From Ruminococcus sp. (lineage in GTDB: Bacteria > Bacillota > Clostridia > Oscillospirales > Ruminococcaceae): a stretch of 64,000 bases of DNA. The stretch's first letter is position 1, and every line of letters begins with the position of its first letter. Under the pieces are notes generated by a model. That model was not told the DNA's origin, did not search any database, and was given only the letters and a program-made list of their open reading frames with translations. This document shows, one piece after another, positions 1-9,136 of this stretch. The position numbers were made by a program, and so were the translations under genes. Where the stretch lies: positions 186,001-250,000 of the forward strand of contig JAJQEI010000037.1 of the NCBI GenBank assembly GCA_021201755.1, read 5' to 3'.

Positions 1-314
1 AAATTGGCACGTCCCATATCACGCCAGCTCATAATTCTGCCGACAATAGAAACAGTTTGTGTTTTCAGCGTATTCAGCTTTTCTTGCAAAGCTTCTTCAT
101 CGCCGTTTGTCTCTTGGATAAATTTTGTTTCTGTCGTTTCATAATCGGATTTAATATTTGCAGCCTTTCCTGTTACATCAAATTTGGTGACAGTGTAGGG
201 GTCGTTTCCCTCCGCTTGACGCTGGCGCAGTTTTTCTATTCGCACTTGGCGTAAGAGATTTTGGTCTGGTTCTGTTTCAATCGAATTTCCGATTGGTGTA
301 TTTTCGTTCGCCAT
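1..314 (-). CDS. lysS: Lysyl-tRNA synthetase, N-terminal part (cut by window edge)
   Basis: First 104 codons of a class II lysyl-tRNA synthetase, which charges tRNA-Lys in the cytoplasm. The translation shows the N-terminal helical segment (LLRQVRIEKLRQRQAEG, about residues 20-36), NDPY at 37-40, which opens the anticodon-binding part, and SIVGRIMSWRDMGRA near residue 90, the usual OB-fold signature of LysS. The catalytic domain lies outside the window. The start ATG follows an AGGAAGTG ribosome binding site. It lies 20 bases after greA on the same strand, the common greA-lysS arrangement of Firmicutes, so the two are probably co-transcribed from the promoter before greA. Confidence 0.9.
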   Translation of the reverse strand, partial: MANENTPIGNSIETEPDQNLLRQVRIEKLRQRQAEGNDPYTVTKFDVTGKAANIKSDYETTETKFIQETNGDEEALQEKLNTLKTQTVSIVGRIMSWRDMGRAN

Positions 315-334
315 TGGTTTCACTTCCTGTATTT

Positions 335-805
335 TTACTTTCCGATTTCTAAAATTTCAAATTTCAGTTCGCCGACAGGTGCTTCGATGAGAAAAGTGTC
401 ACCGACTTTCTTTTTCATGGCAGCTTTGCCGATAGGGGATTCGTCGGAGATTTTTCCGGAGGAGAAATCCGCCTCATTGGCACTGACAATCTGGAGCATT
501 TCAACCTTTCCAGTAGAGAAATTTTTCAGCTTCACAGTAGAGCCGAGTCCGACTTCATCTATGGAGATATTGGCATCGTCAACTTCTTCAGAGTTGTCTA
601 GGGTAAATTGAATTTCAGCAATTTGCGCTTCGAGAATTGCCTGTTCATTTTTCGCTTCGTCGTACTCTGCATTTTCGGACAAATCGCCTTGAGCACGTGC
701 TTCTTTCAGTTTTTGTGCCATTTCCTGACGACGTACCGTAATGAGATAATCGAGGTCTTCCCGTAGTTTTGCAGCACCGGATTTTGAAATTTGCTTCTTA
801 GCCAT
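335..805 (-). CDS. greA: Transcription elongation factor GreA
   Basis: GreA rescues backtracked RNA polymerase by stimulating cleavage of the nascent transcript. The 156-residue protein has the usual length. The N-terminal coiled coil carries the family signature LREDLDYL and ARAQGDLSENAEYDEAKNEQ (about residues 15-55), with the acidic tip DLSENAEYDEAK; the C-terminal FKBP-like domain ends in SPIGKAAMKKKVGDTFLIEAPVG. The ATG is preceded by a weak GGAG-like site and by a strong sigma-A promoter. lysS follows in the same direction. No oddities seen. Confidence 0.97.
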   Translation of the reverse strand: MAKKQISKSGAAKLREDLDYLITVRRQEMAQKLKEARAQGDLSENAEYDEAKNEQAILEAQIAEIQFTLDNSEEVDDANISIDEVGLGSTVKLKNFSTGKVEMLQIVSANEADFSSGKISDESPIGKAAMKKKVGDTFLIEAPVGELKFEILEIGK

Positions 806-874
806 AGTTGAAAACTCCTTTTTACAAAGCCGGTTATTTCCGGCAAAATGGTTTTGAAATCGTGTAACGTTTTT

Positions 875-903
875 ATTATAGTATATTTTTTAGGTTTTGT
901 CAA
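875..903 (-). promoter_or_regulatory. Sigma-A promoter of greA-lysS
   Basis: On the minus strand TTGACA, a 17-base spacer and TATAAT, about 70 bases before the greA start. Both hexamers are perfect. Confidence 0.8.
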
Positions 904-943
904 TCGATATTTTGAAAAATTCACAGAAGAGGAGAGAGGGCTT

Positions 944-972
944 GTATAATCTGAAAAGAACGTGGTACACTA
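944..972 (+). promoter_or_regulatory. Candidate forespore-type promoter of the gerA operon
   Basis: GTATA, 17 bases, TACACTA lies 28 bases before the first gerA gene. It loosely fits the sigma-G/sigma-F pattern (GNATR and CATNNTA), which is what germinant receptor operons normally use. A sigma-A reading (TTGTAT-18-TACACT) is also possible, so the class is inference. Confidence 0.35.
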
Positions 973-999
973 GTAGCACGTGAGAGAAGGAGAAAAGCC

Positions 1000-2475
1000 A
1001 TGATACACGAAGAAAATCTTACAGAACAGCTGCTTCAGAAGAGCATTGTCCCGAAATTGGCAGAAAATTTGTCTGTTATTCGTAGAATTGCCGAAGACTC
1101 GTCTGATTTGTTGGTGAACGAATTTGTTCTCAGCGGACTGCCTGCTGCCTTGCTTTGCTGTGAGGGAATGCTATCCACTTCTACGATTACGGAGTTGATT
1201 CTCAGACCCATTACACAAATAGCACTGCCAAATCCCACTGCGGCAAAAATTTTCGATTACATCGAGAAACGACAGCTCTACTCTACCGATCATGCTGATG
1301 CGAAAACCTATGCTGATTTGTTTCGTTTTCTCAACTCTGGTTTTGCGGTTTTGGTACTGGAAGGTGCGACACGTGCCCTGGTTTTTGGCATTCAAGGATA
1401 TGATAAGCGTTCGGTCAGTGAGCCGTCCGGGGAGGACAATATTTTAGGAGCAAAGGACGGCTTTGTGGAAACAGTACGAGTGAATATGTCGTTGGTACGT
1501 CGTCGCATGAAATCGCCACAACTAAAGTTGAAGGTATTTTGTAAGGGAAGTAAAAGTCAGACAGATTTGTGTCTGTGTTATATGGCAGATCGTGTGCCAC
1601 AAAAGTGGATTCAAGAAATACAGGCAAGACTGGATCGCATGGAGTTGGAGTCGATACTTTCTTCTGGCTATATCTAGCCATTTTTAGAAAATCGCCGTGG
1701 CTGTATTGTAGACACGGTGGGTACCACAGAACGTCCGGATGTATTTTGCGCAAAGCTATTGGAAGGGAGAGTAGGGCTGCTTATTGAGGGAACACCTTTT
1801 GCACTAGTGATTCCGAAGCTTTTTTGCGAAAGTTTTCAGACTATGGACGACTACTGCTATCGACCGGTGTATACCACGCTGATTCGCTGGCTGAAATACG
1901 CTGGATTTTTAGCAGCGATTTTGCTGCCGGCACTTTATTTGGCGATTGCACTTCATCATCCGGAGCTGCTCAACCGAACATTATTGTTGATTTTGACACA
2001 GGCAGAGGAAAATGCCCCCATATCCCTAACGGCAGAGGCGATTGGCGTTTTATTGATCTACGAGGTGATTCGTGAGGCAGGATTGCGATTGCTGAAAGCG
2101 ATTGGGGGAGCGGTCAGTATCGTGGCAGGACTTATTATTGGCGATGCGGCAGTGGCGTCGGGTTTGATTAGTACGCCGATGTTGACAGTCACTGCAATAG
2201 CAGTTATTGCAGGATTCATTGTACCTGATTTGGCACAAGCAGTAACGCTGCTGCGGTTTGGCTTTCTTTTTGCCGGTGGATTTTGTGGACTGTTTGGCAT
2301 TGCACTTTTTGGAACAGCCGTTCTGTTCAATTTGTGTGCAGGGGAGAGCTTCGGTTTTCCTATCATGGCGCCGTTATCGTCGCTCTATTCCAAGGGGATG
2401 CGAGACACATTGGTGCGAATAAATTTTCGGCGGATGCAATCAGGGGATTTTACGGTGGAGGAATATCATGAGTGA
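1000..2475 (+). pseudogene. gerAA: GerA-family germinant receptor A subunit, interrupted by in-frame TAG
   Basis: The A subunit of a spore germinant receptor sits in the spore inner membrane. One reading frame runs through the whole gene but has an amber codon at 1675-1677, in the conserved stretch LSSGYI-stop-PFLENRRG (family members have Glu or Gln there). The first 225 residues are the cytoplasmic N-terminal domain; after the stop come GTTERPDVFCAKLLEGRVGLL and GTPFALV, and then five or so membrane segments with EVIREAGLRLLKAIGGAVSIVAGL, typical of GerAA. RBS GAAGGAG precedes the ATG. The end overlaps the next gene by 8 bases. TAG ends several intact genes here (tsaD, hisH), so it is a real stop, and the receptor is probably inactive unless read through. 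Confidence 0.85.
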
Positions 2476-3061
2476 ATATGTATCGTCACAAAAGCTGCGA
2501 TTGGGTCAGGTGTTTTGCTGCTTGGTGCTGTCTGATGCATTTTTAGAAATGTGTCGTTTCAGTGCTTTTACATTGGAGGGGATGATTGGCGGATGTTTTG
2601 CCATACTCCTACAATTCGGACTCTGTTTCAGCTTTCTCTGGATCTATCGCAAGGGATTCTCCTTTTCTGATTACGTCCGGACGCATAAAGTATTGCCCAT
2701 TGTTTTACTGCTTCGTAGAGGGAATTCTCTTTTTCGTCTGGAGGATACTTCCGGCGCATTGTCGTTGCCGTTTACGAGGAGCATTTGGGCAGCAGTACTC
2801 ATCGTTTTGGCGTGTTTTTACACAGCGTCTTTGGGAATTCAGGCATTGGCGAGAAGCAGCAGTTTTATCTTTGGAATATTACTGTTCACATTAGCGGTAA
2901 TGCTCATTGGAGCAATTCCACAGGGAGAGATAGGTTACTTGACCTTTACGGAGCATAACACAGTTTGGCGTGGCTTTTGGTGTGAAATGGGATACGTTAA
3001 TGAAGTAGTATTGTTATTCTTGCTGCTGGATTTTGTGGAGATACCGAAAAAAAATCTATGA
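2468..3061 (+). pseudogene. gerAB: GerA-family B subunit, N-terminal part before a frameshift
   Basis: GerAB belongs to the APC transporter superfamily and is the likely ligand-binding membrane subunit of the receptor; family members have about 360 residues and 10 membrane helices. This part has 197 residues and about six helices, starting SSQKLRLGQVFCCLVLSD, the usual GerAB opening. It runs into a stop just after an A8 tract at 3047-3054. One extra A would join it to the next reading frame as DFVEIPKKKSMTRLLRAT. The break leaves an ATGA stop-start overlap with the downstream part. The fault is seen directly; loss of function is inferred. Confidence 0.8.
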
Positions 3062-3393
3062 CACGCCTGTTACGTGCAACTGGCAGCATATTTTTAGGAA
3101 AGTGTCTGTTGCTTGTATTTTTAACAGTCATTGGTATGACTGTTTTAGGCTATCGTATGGGAGCAGCAGCGCATCCTTTTTTTTCGATTGTTTCTGTCTC
3201 ACAGTCCTTTCGCACCCAACGTGCCGACGCTATTTATCTTGTCCTGTTTGGTATGTTATGCATTTTTCGTTTGACACTCTACACCACGCTTGCAGCACAC
3301 TTACTCCGACAAATGTTCCAAAAACTGCGGACGTATTATGCGAGCAGTGTGTGCCTAGCAGCAATGCTGGCTGGCGTTGTAATTTGTGGGTAG
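3058..3393 (+). pseudogene. gerAB: GerA-family B subunit, C-terminal part after a frameshift
   Basis: The 111 codons encode the last membrane helices of a GerAB protein (IFLGKCLLLVFLTVIGMTVLGYRMG and DAIYLVLFGMLCIFRLTLYTTLAAHLL). The frame is -1 relative to the upstream part and begins with an ATG overlapping its TGA (ATGA), so translational re-initiation could still make a separate C-terminal piece. A stand-alone gene of this kind is not a known family, which is why I treat it as the other half of a broken gene. Confidence 0.75.
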
Positions 3394-3436
3394 ATGTGTT
3401 AATGTCTGTCTGTAAAAATAAAAGGAGTGAAAAGCA

Positions 3437-4372
3437 ATGGTTCATAGAAAAGCAGCGTGCCTTTGGAGTCTTGCACTATTGTTTGGTACTGCTACCGGCT
3501 GCGGATCGGTGGAGGTGCGAGAACGGACGTATTTGCAGGCGGTGGAAGTGGATGCAACGCAAAGCGACGCTGTATCTTTACAGCTCCATGACTTTTTCAG
3601 CAGTGATCCTATTGCAATTTGCACCGGCGATTCCCTTTCTGCTGTTCTATCTCAATCGGCAGTGCAAACTGGAAAATCGCTGTTTTTTGGGCACTTAGAA
3701 CTTCTGGCGTATTCTTGTATCGATCGACAGCAAAATCTCAGCCAGTGGATGGAAGATTTTCGCCTATCGCCCTCTTGCCAAGTTTTAGGATTGGCGCAAG
3801 GAGTGTCACTGGAACAAACGAACACGACACTTCTCGTGGAACAGCTGCAATATGCGCAAGAAAGTGGCGTGATTTCCACGACAAACCTGTTCTCGATTTT
3901 AAAAGAATTGTCAGGTTCTTCTGGAATGGCACTGATTCCCGTTTATGAAAACGATTCGATTTCTATGGCAATTGTGACAGAGGAAAGTTTTTGCGGATTT
4001 CTTTCGACAGACGCTGTAAAAGGACTCTGCTTTCTGCGTGGAGATGCTTATCCGACATTCGTGGAATTGCCACAAGGGGACAGCTACAAGATAAACGTCG
4101 CCCATACAGAAATGGATGCCGTAGAAACGAATGATGGCATCACGGTTACCATTACGGTAACACTGGATGGGGTTGGTAATTTTGACATTGTCGCTGCAAC
4201 AATACAAGCACAGTGCAATGCCGCTATCGAAGAGACGATAACGGCATTTTCCGCAGATGTGTTTGGGTTGGAAGCGTGTTTTCAAAGTCAATGTTATGGC
4301 TATTTTGAAAATGTGCAATGGGAACAGGCAGTGTCTTCTGCGGTATTTGAAATTGTGGTAAAGGAAAAATAA
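3437..4372 (+). CDS. gerAC: GerA-family C subunit, germination lipoprotein
   Basis: The C subunit of the germinant receptor, a lipoprotein on the outer face of the spore inner membrane. The first 21 residues are a lipoprotein signal peptide ending in GTATGC-GS, with Cys22 as the lipidated residue; VEVRERTYLQAVEVD directly after it matches the GC-D-x-x-EIEDR-AFVLAIGID start of GerAC proteins. At 311 residues it is somewhat short for the family (about 370). It is the only intact gene of the operon. RBS AAAGGAG lies 9 bases before the ATG. It ends 7 bases from the end of the convergent tsaD gene with no terminator seen between them. Confidence 0.8.
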   Translation: MVHRKAACLWSLALLFGTATGCGSVEVRERTYLQAVEVDATQSDAVSLQLHDFFSSDPIAICTGDSLSAVLSQSAVQTGKSLFFGHLELLAYSCIDRQQNLSQWMEDFRLSPSCQVLGLAQGVSLEQTNTTLLVEQLQYAQESGVISTTNLFSILKELSGSSGMALIPVYENDSISMAIVTEESFCGFLSTDAVKGLCFLRGDAYPTFVELPQGDSYKINVAHTEMDAVETNDGITVTITVTLDGVGNFDIVAATIQAQCNAAIEETITAFSADVFGLEACFQSQCYGYFENVQWEQAVSSAVFEIVVKEK

Positions 4373-4379
4373 GATTTAT

Positions 4380-5384
4380 CTATCGTAATTCCATTGTTGC
4401 ATAAGCATTTAAAGAACAGTCTGCACGAATACCGGCGTCAAAGGCGTAAGAACCTGCACAAGCAATCATTGCCCCATTGTCGCCGCAAAGCGATAGTGGC
4501 GGCATATACAATTGATATCCCAGACGGGCACAAGCCTCCTGCATTTTTGTTCGCACGCCGCTATTGGCGGAAACACCACCGGCAATGGCAATGGTAGAGT
4601 AGCCGAGGGATATAGCAGCACGAACAGTATGTTCTGTTAGTATCTCCGCAATGGTAGTCTGCACCGAAGCTGCAAGGTCTTCTCGGGATAGCGTGATGCC
4701 TTTTTGCTTGCTGTTGTGGATGAGATTAATTACTGCCGTTTTCAAGCCGGAAAAGCTGAAATCGTAAGCATTATCTGAAATTTTTGGTTTTGGTAAGGTG
4801 AATGCCTTGGGATTGCCATGTTTCGAAGCATTGTCCAAGTGTATGCCTCCGGGGTAAGGATAACCCATGGAACGGGCACATTTGTCAAAACATTCTCCGG
4901 CGGCATCATCTCGGGTTCTGCCGATAATTCGAAAAGTGGTGTAGGATAAGACCTCGACGATATGAGTGTGTCCTCCGCTGACCACAAGGCAGAGATAAGG
5001 TGGTTTTAATTCCGGATGCGTAATATAGTTTGCGGCAATGTGTCCCGCTAGGTGATGTACCGGTATCAAAGGTTTTCCTGTGGCAAGGCTCAAGCCCTTT
5101 GCAAAATTCACACCCACGAGTAATGCGCCAATTAGTCCCGGGTATGCCGTGACTGCGATGCCGTCTAAGTCGTCCAGCGCAACGTCGGCATCATCTAATG
5201 CTTTTTGTACCACCCAAAGGATATTTTCACAGTGTCGACGAGACGCAATTTCTGGTACGACACCGCCGTATTGTTGATGTTCTTCTACCTGCGAAGCGAC
5301 CACGTTTGAGAGAATTTTCGTATAGTCAAGTGCAACGCTCGCTGCCGTTTCATCGCAAGAGCTTTCAATTCCTAGGATTCGCAT
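4380..5384 (-). CDS. tsaD: tRNA N6-threonylcarbamoyladenosine synthase subunit TsaD
   Basis: TsaD transfers the threonylcarbamoyl group from threonylcarbamoyl-AMP to A37 of ANN-decoding tRNAs, working with TsaB and TsaE, which are not in the window. The 334 residues have usual length. Visible signatures are ILGIESSCDETAAS at the N-terminus, the metal-binding HHLAGH near residue 110, LVVSGGHTH around 135, GECFDKCAR around 165 and GGVSANSG around 267. The gene ends with TAG. It closes the cluster polA-rimI-MIF family-tsaD on the minus strand; rimI beside tsaD is a classical arrangement. Confidence 0.97.
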   Translation of the reverse strand: MRILGIESSCDETAASVALDYTKILSNVVASQVEEHQQYGGVVPEIASRRHCENILWVVQKALDDADVALDDLDGIAVTAYPGLIGALLVGVNFAKGLSLATGKPLIPVHHLAGHIAANYITHPELKPPYLCLVVSGGHTHIVEVLSYTTFRIIGRTRDDAAGECFDKCARSMGYPYPGGIHLDNASKHGNPKAFTLPKPKISDNAYDFSFSGLKTAVINLIHNSKQKGITLSREDLAASVQTTIAEILTEHTVRAAISLGYSTIAIAGGVSANSGVRTKMQEACARLGYQLYMPPLSLCGDNGAMIACAGSYAFDAGIRADCSLNAYATMELR

Positions 5385-5402
5385 GGATAACCGCTTCTTT
5401 CT

Positions 5403-5744
5403 TTAAAAATTCGAGTCGTTCCAGCCCCAGTGTGGGACTTCTGCGTATTTGACATAGATACGGCTTCCATCGATTTTTAGTTGATTTTCAACAATGGTGC
5501 AAAGCTGCGCAGTGAGTGCATCAAATGCTTTGTCATCGGCTTTTCCGAAAATGCTAACGTCTACCATTGCAGCTGGTGCGTCGTCACCTTTAAAATACAG
5601 CGTGCAGTCTGGCTCGATTTGTACCATCAGCCATGATTCTGATTTTCCTGGAATAACGGTGATTGCTTTTCCGAAAGCGGATTTGAGAGCGACCTTTTGC
5701 TCTTTGGAAATCGATTGATTGGTTTTTAAATGAATAAGTGGCAT
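5403..5744 (-). CDS. Macrophage migration inhibitory factor (MIF)/tautomerase family protein
   Basis: A 113-residue protein of the tautomerase/MIF superfamily. Its likely start is MPLIHLKTN, placing Pro2 as the exposed N-terminal proline that acts as general base after Met removal. A near-perfect GGAGG ribosome binding site sits 7 bases before this ATG, which decides it over an in-frame ATG 11 codons upstream. Other family features are SWLMVQIEPDCTLYFKGDDAPAAMVDVSIFG, matching the SEWVMV...M.F.G...PAA..E+.S+G pattern of MIF. The physiological substrate is not known for bacterial members. It lies 47 bases after rimI and 18 bases before tsaD. Confidence 0.8.
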   Translation of the reverse strand: MPLIHLKTNQSISKEQKVALKSAFGKAITVIPGKSESWLMVQIEPDCTLYFKGDDAPAAMVDVSIFGKADDKAFDALTAQLCTIVENQLKIDGSRIYVKYAEVPHWGWNDSNF

Positions 5745-5791
5745 ATAAATTCCTCCTAGTGATCTTTCATGTATCATTTCCTATTTTTTAC

Positions 5792-6226
5792 TTATTTTAC
5801 TATTTTGGTCATCAAAATTGCATTTTCCAATAGGTTTTGATAATATTGCCGCCGCAGACCCGTTTGGATAAACCCAAGTGATTGATATAATGCAACAGCA
5901 CCGACATTCGATTGGCGTACTTCCAACCAAAATTCTCGTCCATGGTACTTGTTTATTGCTTTTTGTAGTAACGCTTTTGCAACGCCTTGTCGTCTGACAG
6001 ATGGTGCGACAGCGATGTTATCGACACTTATCACGTCGCCACAAAACGATAAAGACAGAAACCCGATAACCTCTGTATCTTGAATTGCTACCCAAAATGG
6101 TGTATCGGTTTTTAGTGTTTGCTGAAAAACCGCTTCTGACCACGGATCAGAACTGTGTGCCGCAATGGCGATAATTTGTGTCAAATCTGTCATTATGGCA
6201 TCTCGAATCTGAAATTTTATCGTCAT
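5792..6226 (-). CDS. rimI: Ribosomal protein S18-type alanine N-acetyltransferase RimI
   Basis: A 144-residue GNAT-fold acetyltransferase, probably acetylating the N-terminal alanine of ribosomal protein S18. Motif A with the acetyl-CoA loop is seen as NIAVAPSVRRQGVAKALLQKAI (about residues 75-96), followed by FWLEVRQSNVGAVALYQSLGF, the RimI motif B with LEVR and AxxLYxxxGF. The ATG overlaps the polA stop codon (ATGA), so translation is probably coupled. An in-frame ATG 23 codons further upstream lies inside polA and has no ribosome binding site, so I reject it. Confidence 0.9.
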   Translation of the reverse strand: MTIKFQIRDAIMTDLTQIIAIAAHSSDPWSEAVFQQTLKTDTPFWVAIQDTEVIGFLSLSFCGDVISVDNIAVAPSVRRQGVAKALLQKAINKYHGREFWLEVRQSNVGAVALYQSLGFIQTGLRRQYYQNLLENAILMTKIVK

Positions 6227-8787
6227 TGTTTTGCCTCGAACCAGCTTGTCCCCATGGCAACATCTGCTGAAAGCGGAACAGGAAATTCGCTCCACTGCGA
6301 CTCCGGCAGTGTAGATTGAATGACCCCCTGCATTTCTTCTCCCAGTACTTTCGCAGCCTGCATAGCAAGAGCTTCCGGTACTTCTACAATGAGTTCATCA
6401 TGTACCTGCAGCACCAAATTTGCTTCGGGTACATCTCGCTTTAGTCGCTCATATACACGAATCATGGCGATTTTAATAATGTCTGCTGCTGTTCCTTGAA
6501 TCGGCGTGTTCATGGCAATTCGTTTTCCAGATGCTTGCACCATTTTATTGGTTGCAGTAAGTTCCGGAACGGGTCTGCGCCGCTTGAAATAAGTGGTGAC
6601 AAATCCATTTCGTTTGGCATCTGCGACAGTTTTGTCCATAAATGTTCCGACGCTTGGAAATTGTGCCATATAATTTTGAATATACTGGTTTGCCTGCCGT
6701 ACAGTGACATGAATATCCTGTGATAGGGAGTATGCGCCCATACCGTAGAGAATTCCGAAATTTACCGCTTTTGCAGCACTGCGCATTTCGTGTGTGACCA
6801 TTTCTTGTGGCATCTCGAATACTTGTGCGGCTGTCGCTGCATGAATGTCCGCACCGCTTAAAAACGCATCTCGCATTTGTTTGTCGCCGCTGAGGTTGGC
6901 AAGTAGGCGTAGTTCGATTTGACTATAGTCGGCGTCCAGCAGTACATTCCCTTCTTTGGCCACAAAGAATTTTCGCATATTGCGCCCAAGTGATGTACGC
7001 ACTGGGATATTTTGTAGATTTGGTTCCGTAGAAGATATTCTACCTGTGCGAGTCTCCGTTTGACGAAATATCGTGTGAATTCGACCGTCTGGAGCAATTG
7101 TTTTAAGGAGTCCGTCCACGTAGGTGGATTTGAGTTTTGCGTATTGTCGCCACTGCAGCACATGGTCTACAATCGGGCATTCTCCTCGCAGTTTTTCAAG
7201 GATGTCCGCATTTGTGGAATAGCCCTTTTTCGTCTTTTTTCCATGGGGCAGCTGCATTTCTTCGAATAATACGTCGCCTAATTGTTTCGGCGAAGCAATG
7301 TTAAATTCATGTCCAGCTTCGTCATAAATCATCTGCTGCATTTCTTCCAGCTGTTCAGAGAGATAGATGCCAAATGTTTCGACACCATCCCGATCTACTG
7401 CAACGCCTACCGATTCCATGGATGCCAGCACCATCGTTAGTTGTTCTTCCATGTGAAGCAAGGGCAGCATTTCCTCTTGTTCTACGAGTGTGTGCATTTT
7501 TTGATAAAGCTTCGGCAGTACCATAAGGTCGCCATGCTCTTGTTCCGCATATGGAATATGATACGTAATGCAGAGCTTTTGAATTTCGTAAGATGTTGAG
7601 GTAGAGTTGAGCAGGTAGGCGGCAATTTCAGCGTCCTGTGCAGTAGGATGTTCACTTTCTGGTGTGATTCCATGAGCGAATAAGAAGCAATATTGTGATT
7701 TTGCCTGAAAAGTTAGTCGCTTTCGTTGAAAGACCTGAAGCAGAAGCGTCTTATCATTTGTGGTATAAATCGTTTCCAGCGTATCCTCCCAGTATACACG
7801 AAGCGTTTCGCCATCGTAAAGGCAACAGGGTTGTTCTGTTTTTTGTGTAAGTACCTCTGCTGTTAGTGGGATCGTTTGGAGAGATAGTGTCTGTGCTGGC
7901 GGAATCGTTTGCAATGCTGTCTTTGTTGCGTTCTTCCCGAACAGTTTTTCCAATAACTTTGCCATCTCCAGTTCTTGAAGTAATGCAATCGCTGCTTCAC
8001 TATCGCCTGCGCCGATCGTGTAGTGAGACAAATCTGAATCAATTGGAACATCTGTGACAATGGTTGCCAGCCATTTTGACTGTTCTGCATCTGCTTTTCC
8101 GGCAGTGAGCTTTTGATACACGGTTTTGCGAAGCACCGCTTCATCTAGGTGAGCATAGAGGTTTTCAATTGTATCCCATGCGCCAATGAGCTGTGATGCT
8201 GTTTTTTGCCCGATGCCTGTAACACCAGAGATATTATCCGAGCTGTCACCCATCAATGCTTTATAGTCGATAATGGACAGTGGTGCAAAACCATATTCCT
8301 CTTGAAAAAGCTCCGGCGTATAAAAAATTGTCTCTCGATTGGTGGCAAGTGCCACGGTGACGTGGTCGTTTACCAGTTGTAAGCTGTCTCGGTCGCCAGT
8401 GAGAATCACGCAAGTTTTATTCTGTTCGGTGCAAAGCTTTGCCAATGTTCCTAGAATATCGTCGGCTTCGTACCTTTCACAGGTGACAACAGAAATACCG
8501 AGATATCCCAACAGTTTTTTTAGGTAGGGCATTTGCATTGCCAGCTCTTCCGGCATTCCTTTTCGATTTGCCTTATAGCTTTTTACCGCTTTGTGACGAA
8601 ATGTAGGCGTGCGCAAATCAAATGCCACCGCCACAGCATCAGGCTGCGTCATGGCAATCTGTTTGAGATAAATATTCATAAATCCGAAGATTGCGTGCGT
8701 GTAAATCCCCTGTGTATTAGAAAGCGGACGAATTCCATAATACGCTCGGTTTAAAATACTGTTACCATCAATGGCAAGTAGTTTCAT
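6223..8787 (-). CDS. polA: DNA polymerase I
   Basis: The 854-residue protein removes RNA primers and fills gaps in replication and repair. Domains in order: 5'-3' exonuclease (residues 1 to about 290, with AIDGNSILNRAYYG, ADDILGTLA and GDSSDNISGVTGIGQKTA), a middle domain about 300-470, and the polymerase domain about 480-854 with DADYSQIELRLLA, RSAAKAVNFGILYG and LQVHDELIVEV. The middle domain lacks the DxE metal-binding residues of a 3'-5' exonuclease (the region reads LYDGETLRVYWED), so proofreading is probably absent, as in Bacillus. RBS AAGGAG precedes the ATG. It leads the rimI-MIF family-tsaD operon. Confidence 0.97.
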   Translation of the reverse strand: MKLLAIDGNSILNRAYYGIRPLSNTQGIYTHAIFGFMNIYLKQIAMTQPDAVAVAFDLRTPTFRHKAVKSYKANRKGMPEELAMQMPYLKKLLGYLGISVVTCERYEADDILGTLAKLCTEQNKTCVILTGDRDSLQLVNDHVTVALATNRETIFYTPELFQEEYGFAPLSIIDYKALMGDSSDNISGVTGIGQKTASQLIGAWDTIENLYAHLDEAVLRKTVYQKLTAGKADAEQSKWLATIVTDVPIDSDLSHYTIGAGDSEAAIALLQELEMAKLLEKLFGKNATKTALQTIPPAQTLSLQTIPLTAEVLTQKTEQPCCLYDGETLRVYWEDTLETIYTTNDKTLLLQVFQRKRLTFQAKSQYCFLFAHGITPESEHPTAQDAEIAAYLLNSTSTSYEIQKLCITYHIPYAEQEHGDLMVLPKLYQKMHTLVEQEEMLPLLHMEEQLTMVLASMESVGVAVDRDGVETFGIYLSEQLEEMQQMIYDEAGHEFNIASPKQLGDVLFEEMQLPHGKKTKKGYSTNADILEKLRGECPIVDHVLQWRQYAKLKSTYVDGLLKTIAPDGRIHTIFRQTETRTGRISSTEPNLQNIPVRTSLGRNMRKFFVAKEGNVLLDADYSQIELRLLANLSGDKQMRDAFLSGADIHAATAAQVFEMPQEMVTHEMRSAAKAVNFGILYGMGAYSLSQDIHVTVRQANQYIQNYMAQFPSVGTFMDKTVADAKRNGFVTTYFKRRRPVPELTATNKMVQASGKRIAMNTPIQGTAADIIKIAMIRVYERLKRDVPEANLVLQVHDELIVEVPEALAMQAAKVLGEEMQGVIQSTLPESQWSEFPVPLSADVAMGTSWFEAKQ

Positions 8788-8832
8788 AGTATGCTCCTTG
8801 TTTATTCGTGTTAGAGGATGAGAAATAAGAGG

Positions 8833-8879
8833 TTAGAGGCAGATACCACGATTCCGCTGTGGAATCTTTAAGCCTCTAA
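8833..8879 (-). other. Double-stem hairpin at the 5' end of the polA transcript
   Basis: On the minus strand TTAGAGGC pairs with GCCTCTAA (8 bp) around an inner GATTCC/GGAATC stem (6 bp) with a 5-base loop. The predicted transcription start for polA falls at the outer edge, so the RNA would begin with this stem. No T-run follows, so it is not a terminator; 5'-end protection or regulation is possible. Confidence 0.55.
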
Positions 8880-8884
8880 TCACT

Positions 8885-8890
8885 AGTATA
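8885..8890 (-). promoter_or_regulatory. Extended -10 promoter of polA
   Basis: TGG-TATACT on the minus strand, an extended -10 element, about 100 bases before the polA start. No good -35 lies 17 bases away, so it relies on the TGn element if real. Confidence 0.45.
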
Positions 8891-9088
8891 CCATATCCGT
8901 CAAGAAAAATCTAGAGGTTTTTTAGAAAAAATGAAGTACATAGAAAGATTAGCAAATTATGATTGTGCTTGTAATTTATATCTTTATCATTGGGTCGAAT
9001 ATATACAGTAAAATTGCAAAAAAACTTTTTGAAAAAAGCTAATTTTCATGATAAATTTATTTTTTTCGAAAAAATTGCGATTTTGCTA

Positions 9089-9117
9089 TTGACAATCTGG
9101 AGGTGACGTGGTATAAT
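9089..9117 (+). promoter_or_regulatory. Sigma-A promoter of gltBD
   Basis: TTGACA, 17 bases ending in TGG, TATAAT. Both hexamers are perfect and an extended -10 TGn is present. It lies 263 bases before the gltB start, so the mRNA has a long leader. Confidence 0.85.
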
Positions 9118-9136
9118 AATAATATCAATAAATAAT

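Noticed and set aside
3033..3698. A 221-codon plus-strand open frame across the gerAB-gerAC junction.
   Set aside because: It overlaps two frames with clear gerAB and gerAC homology, is rich in Cys and Trp, and has no RBS.
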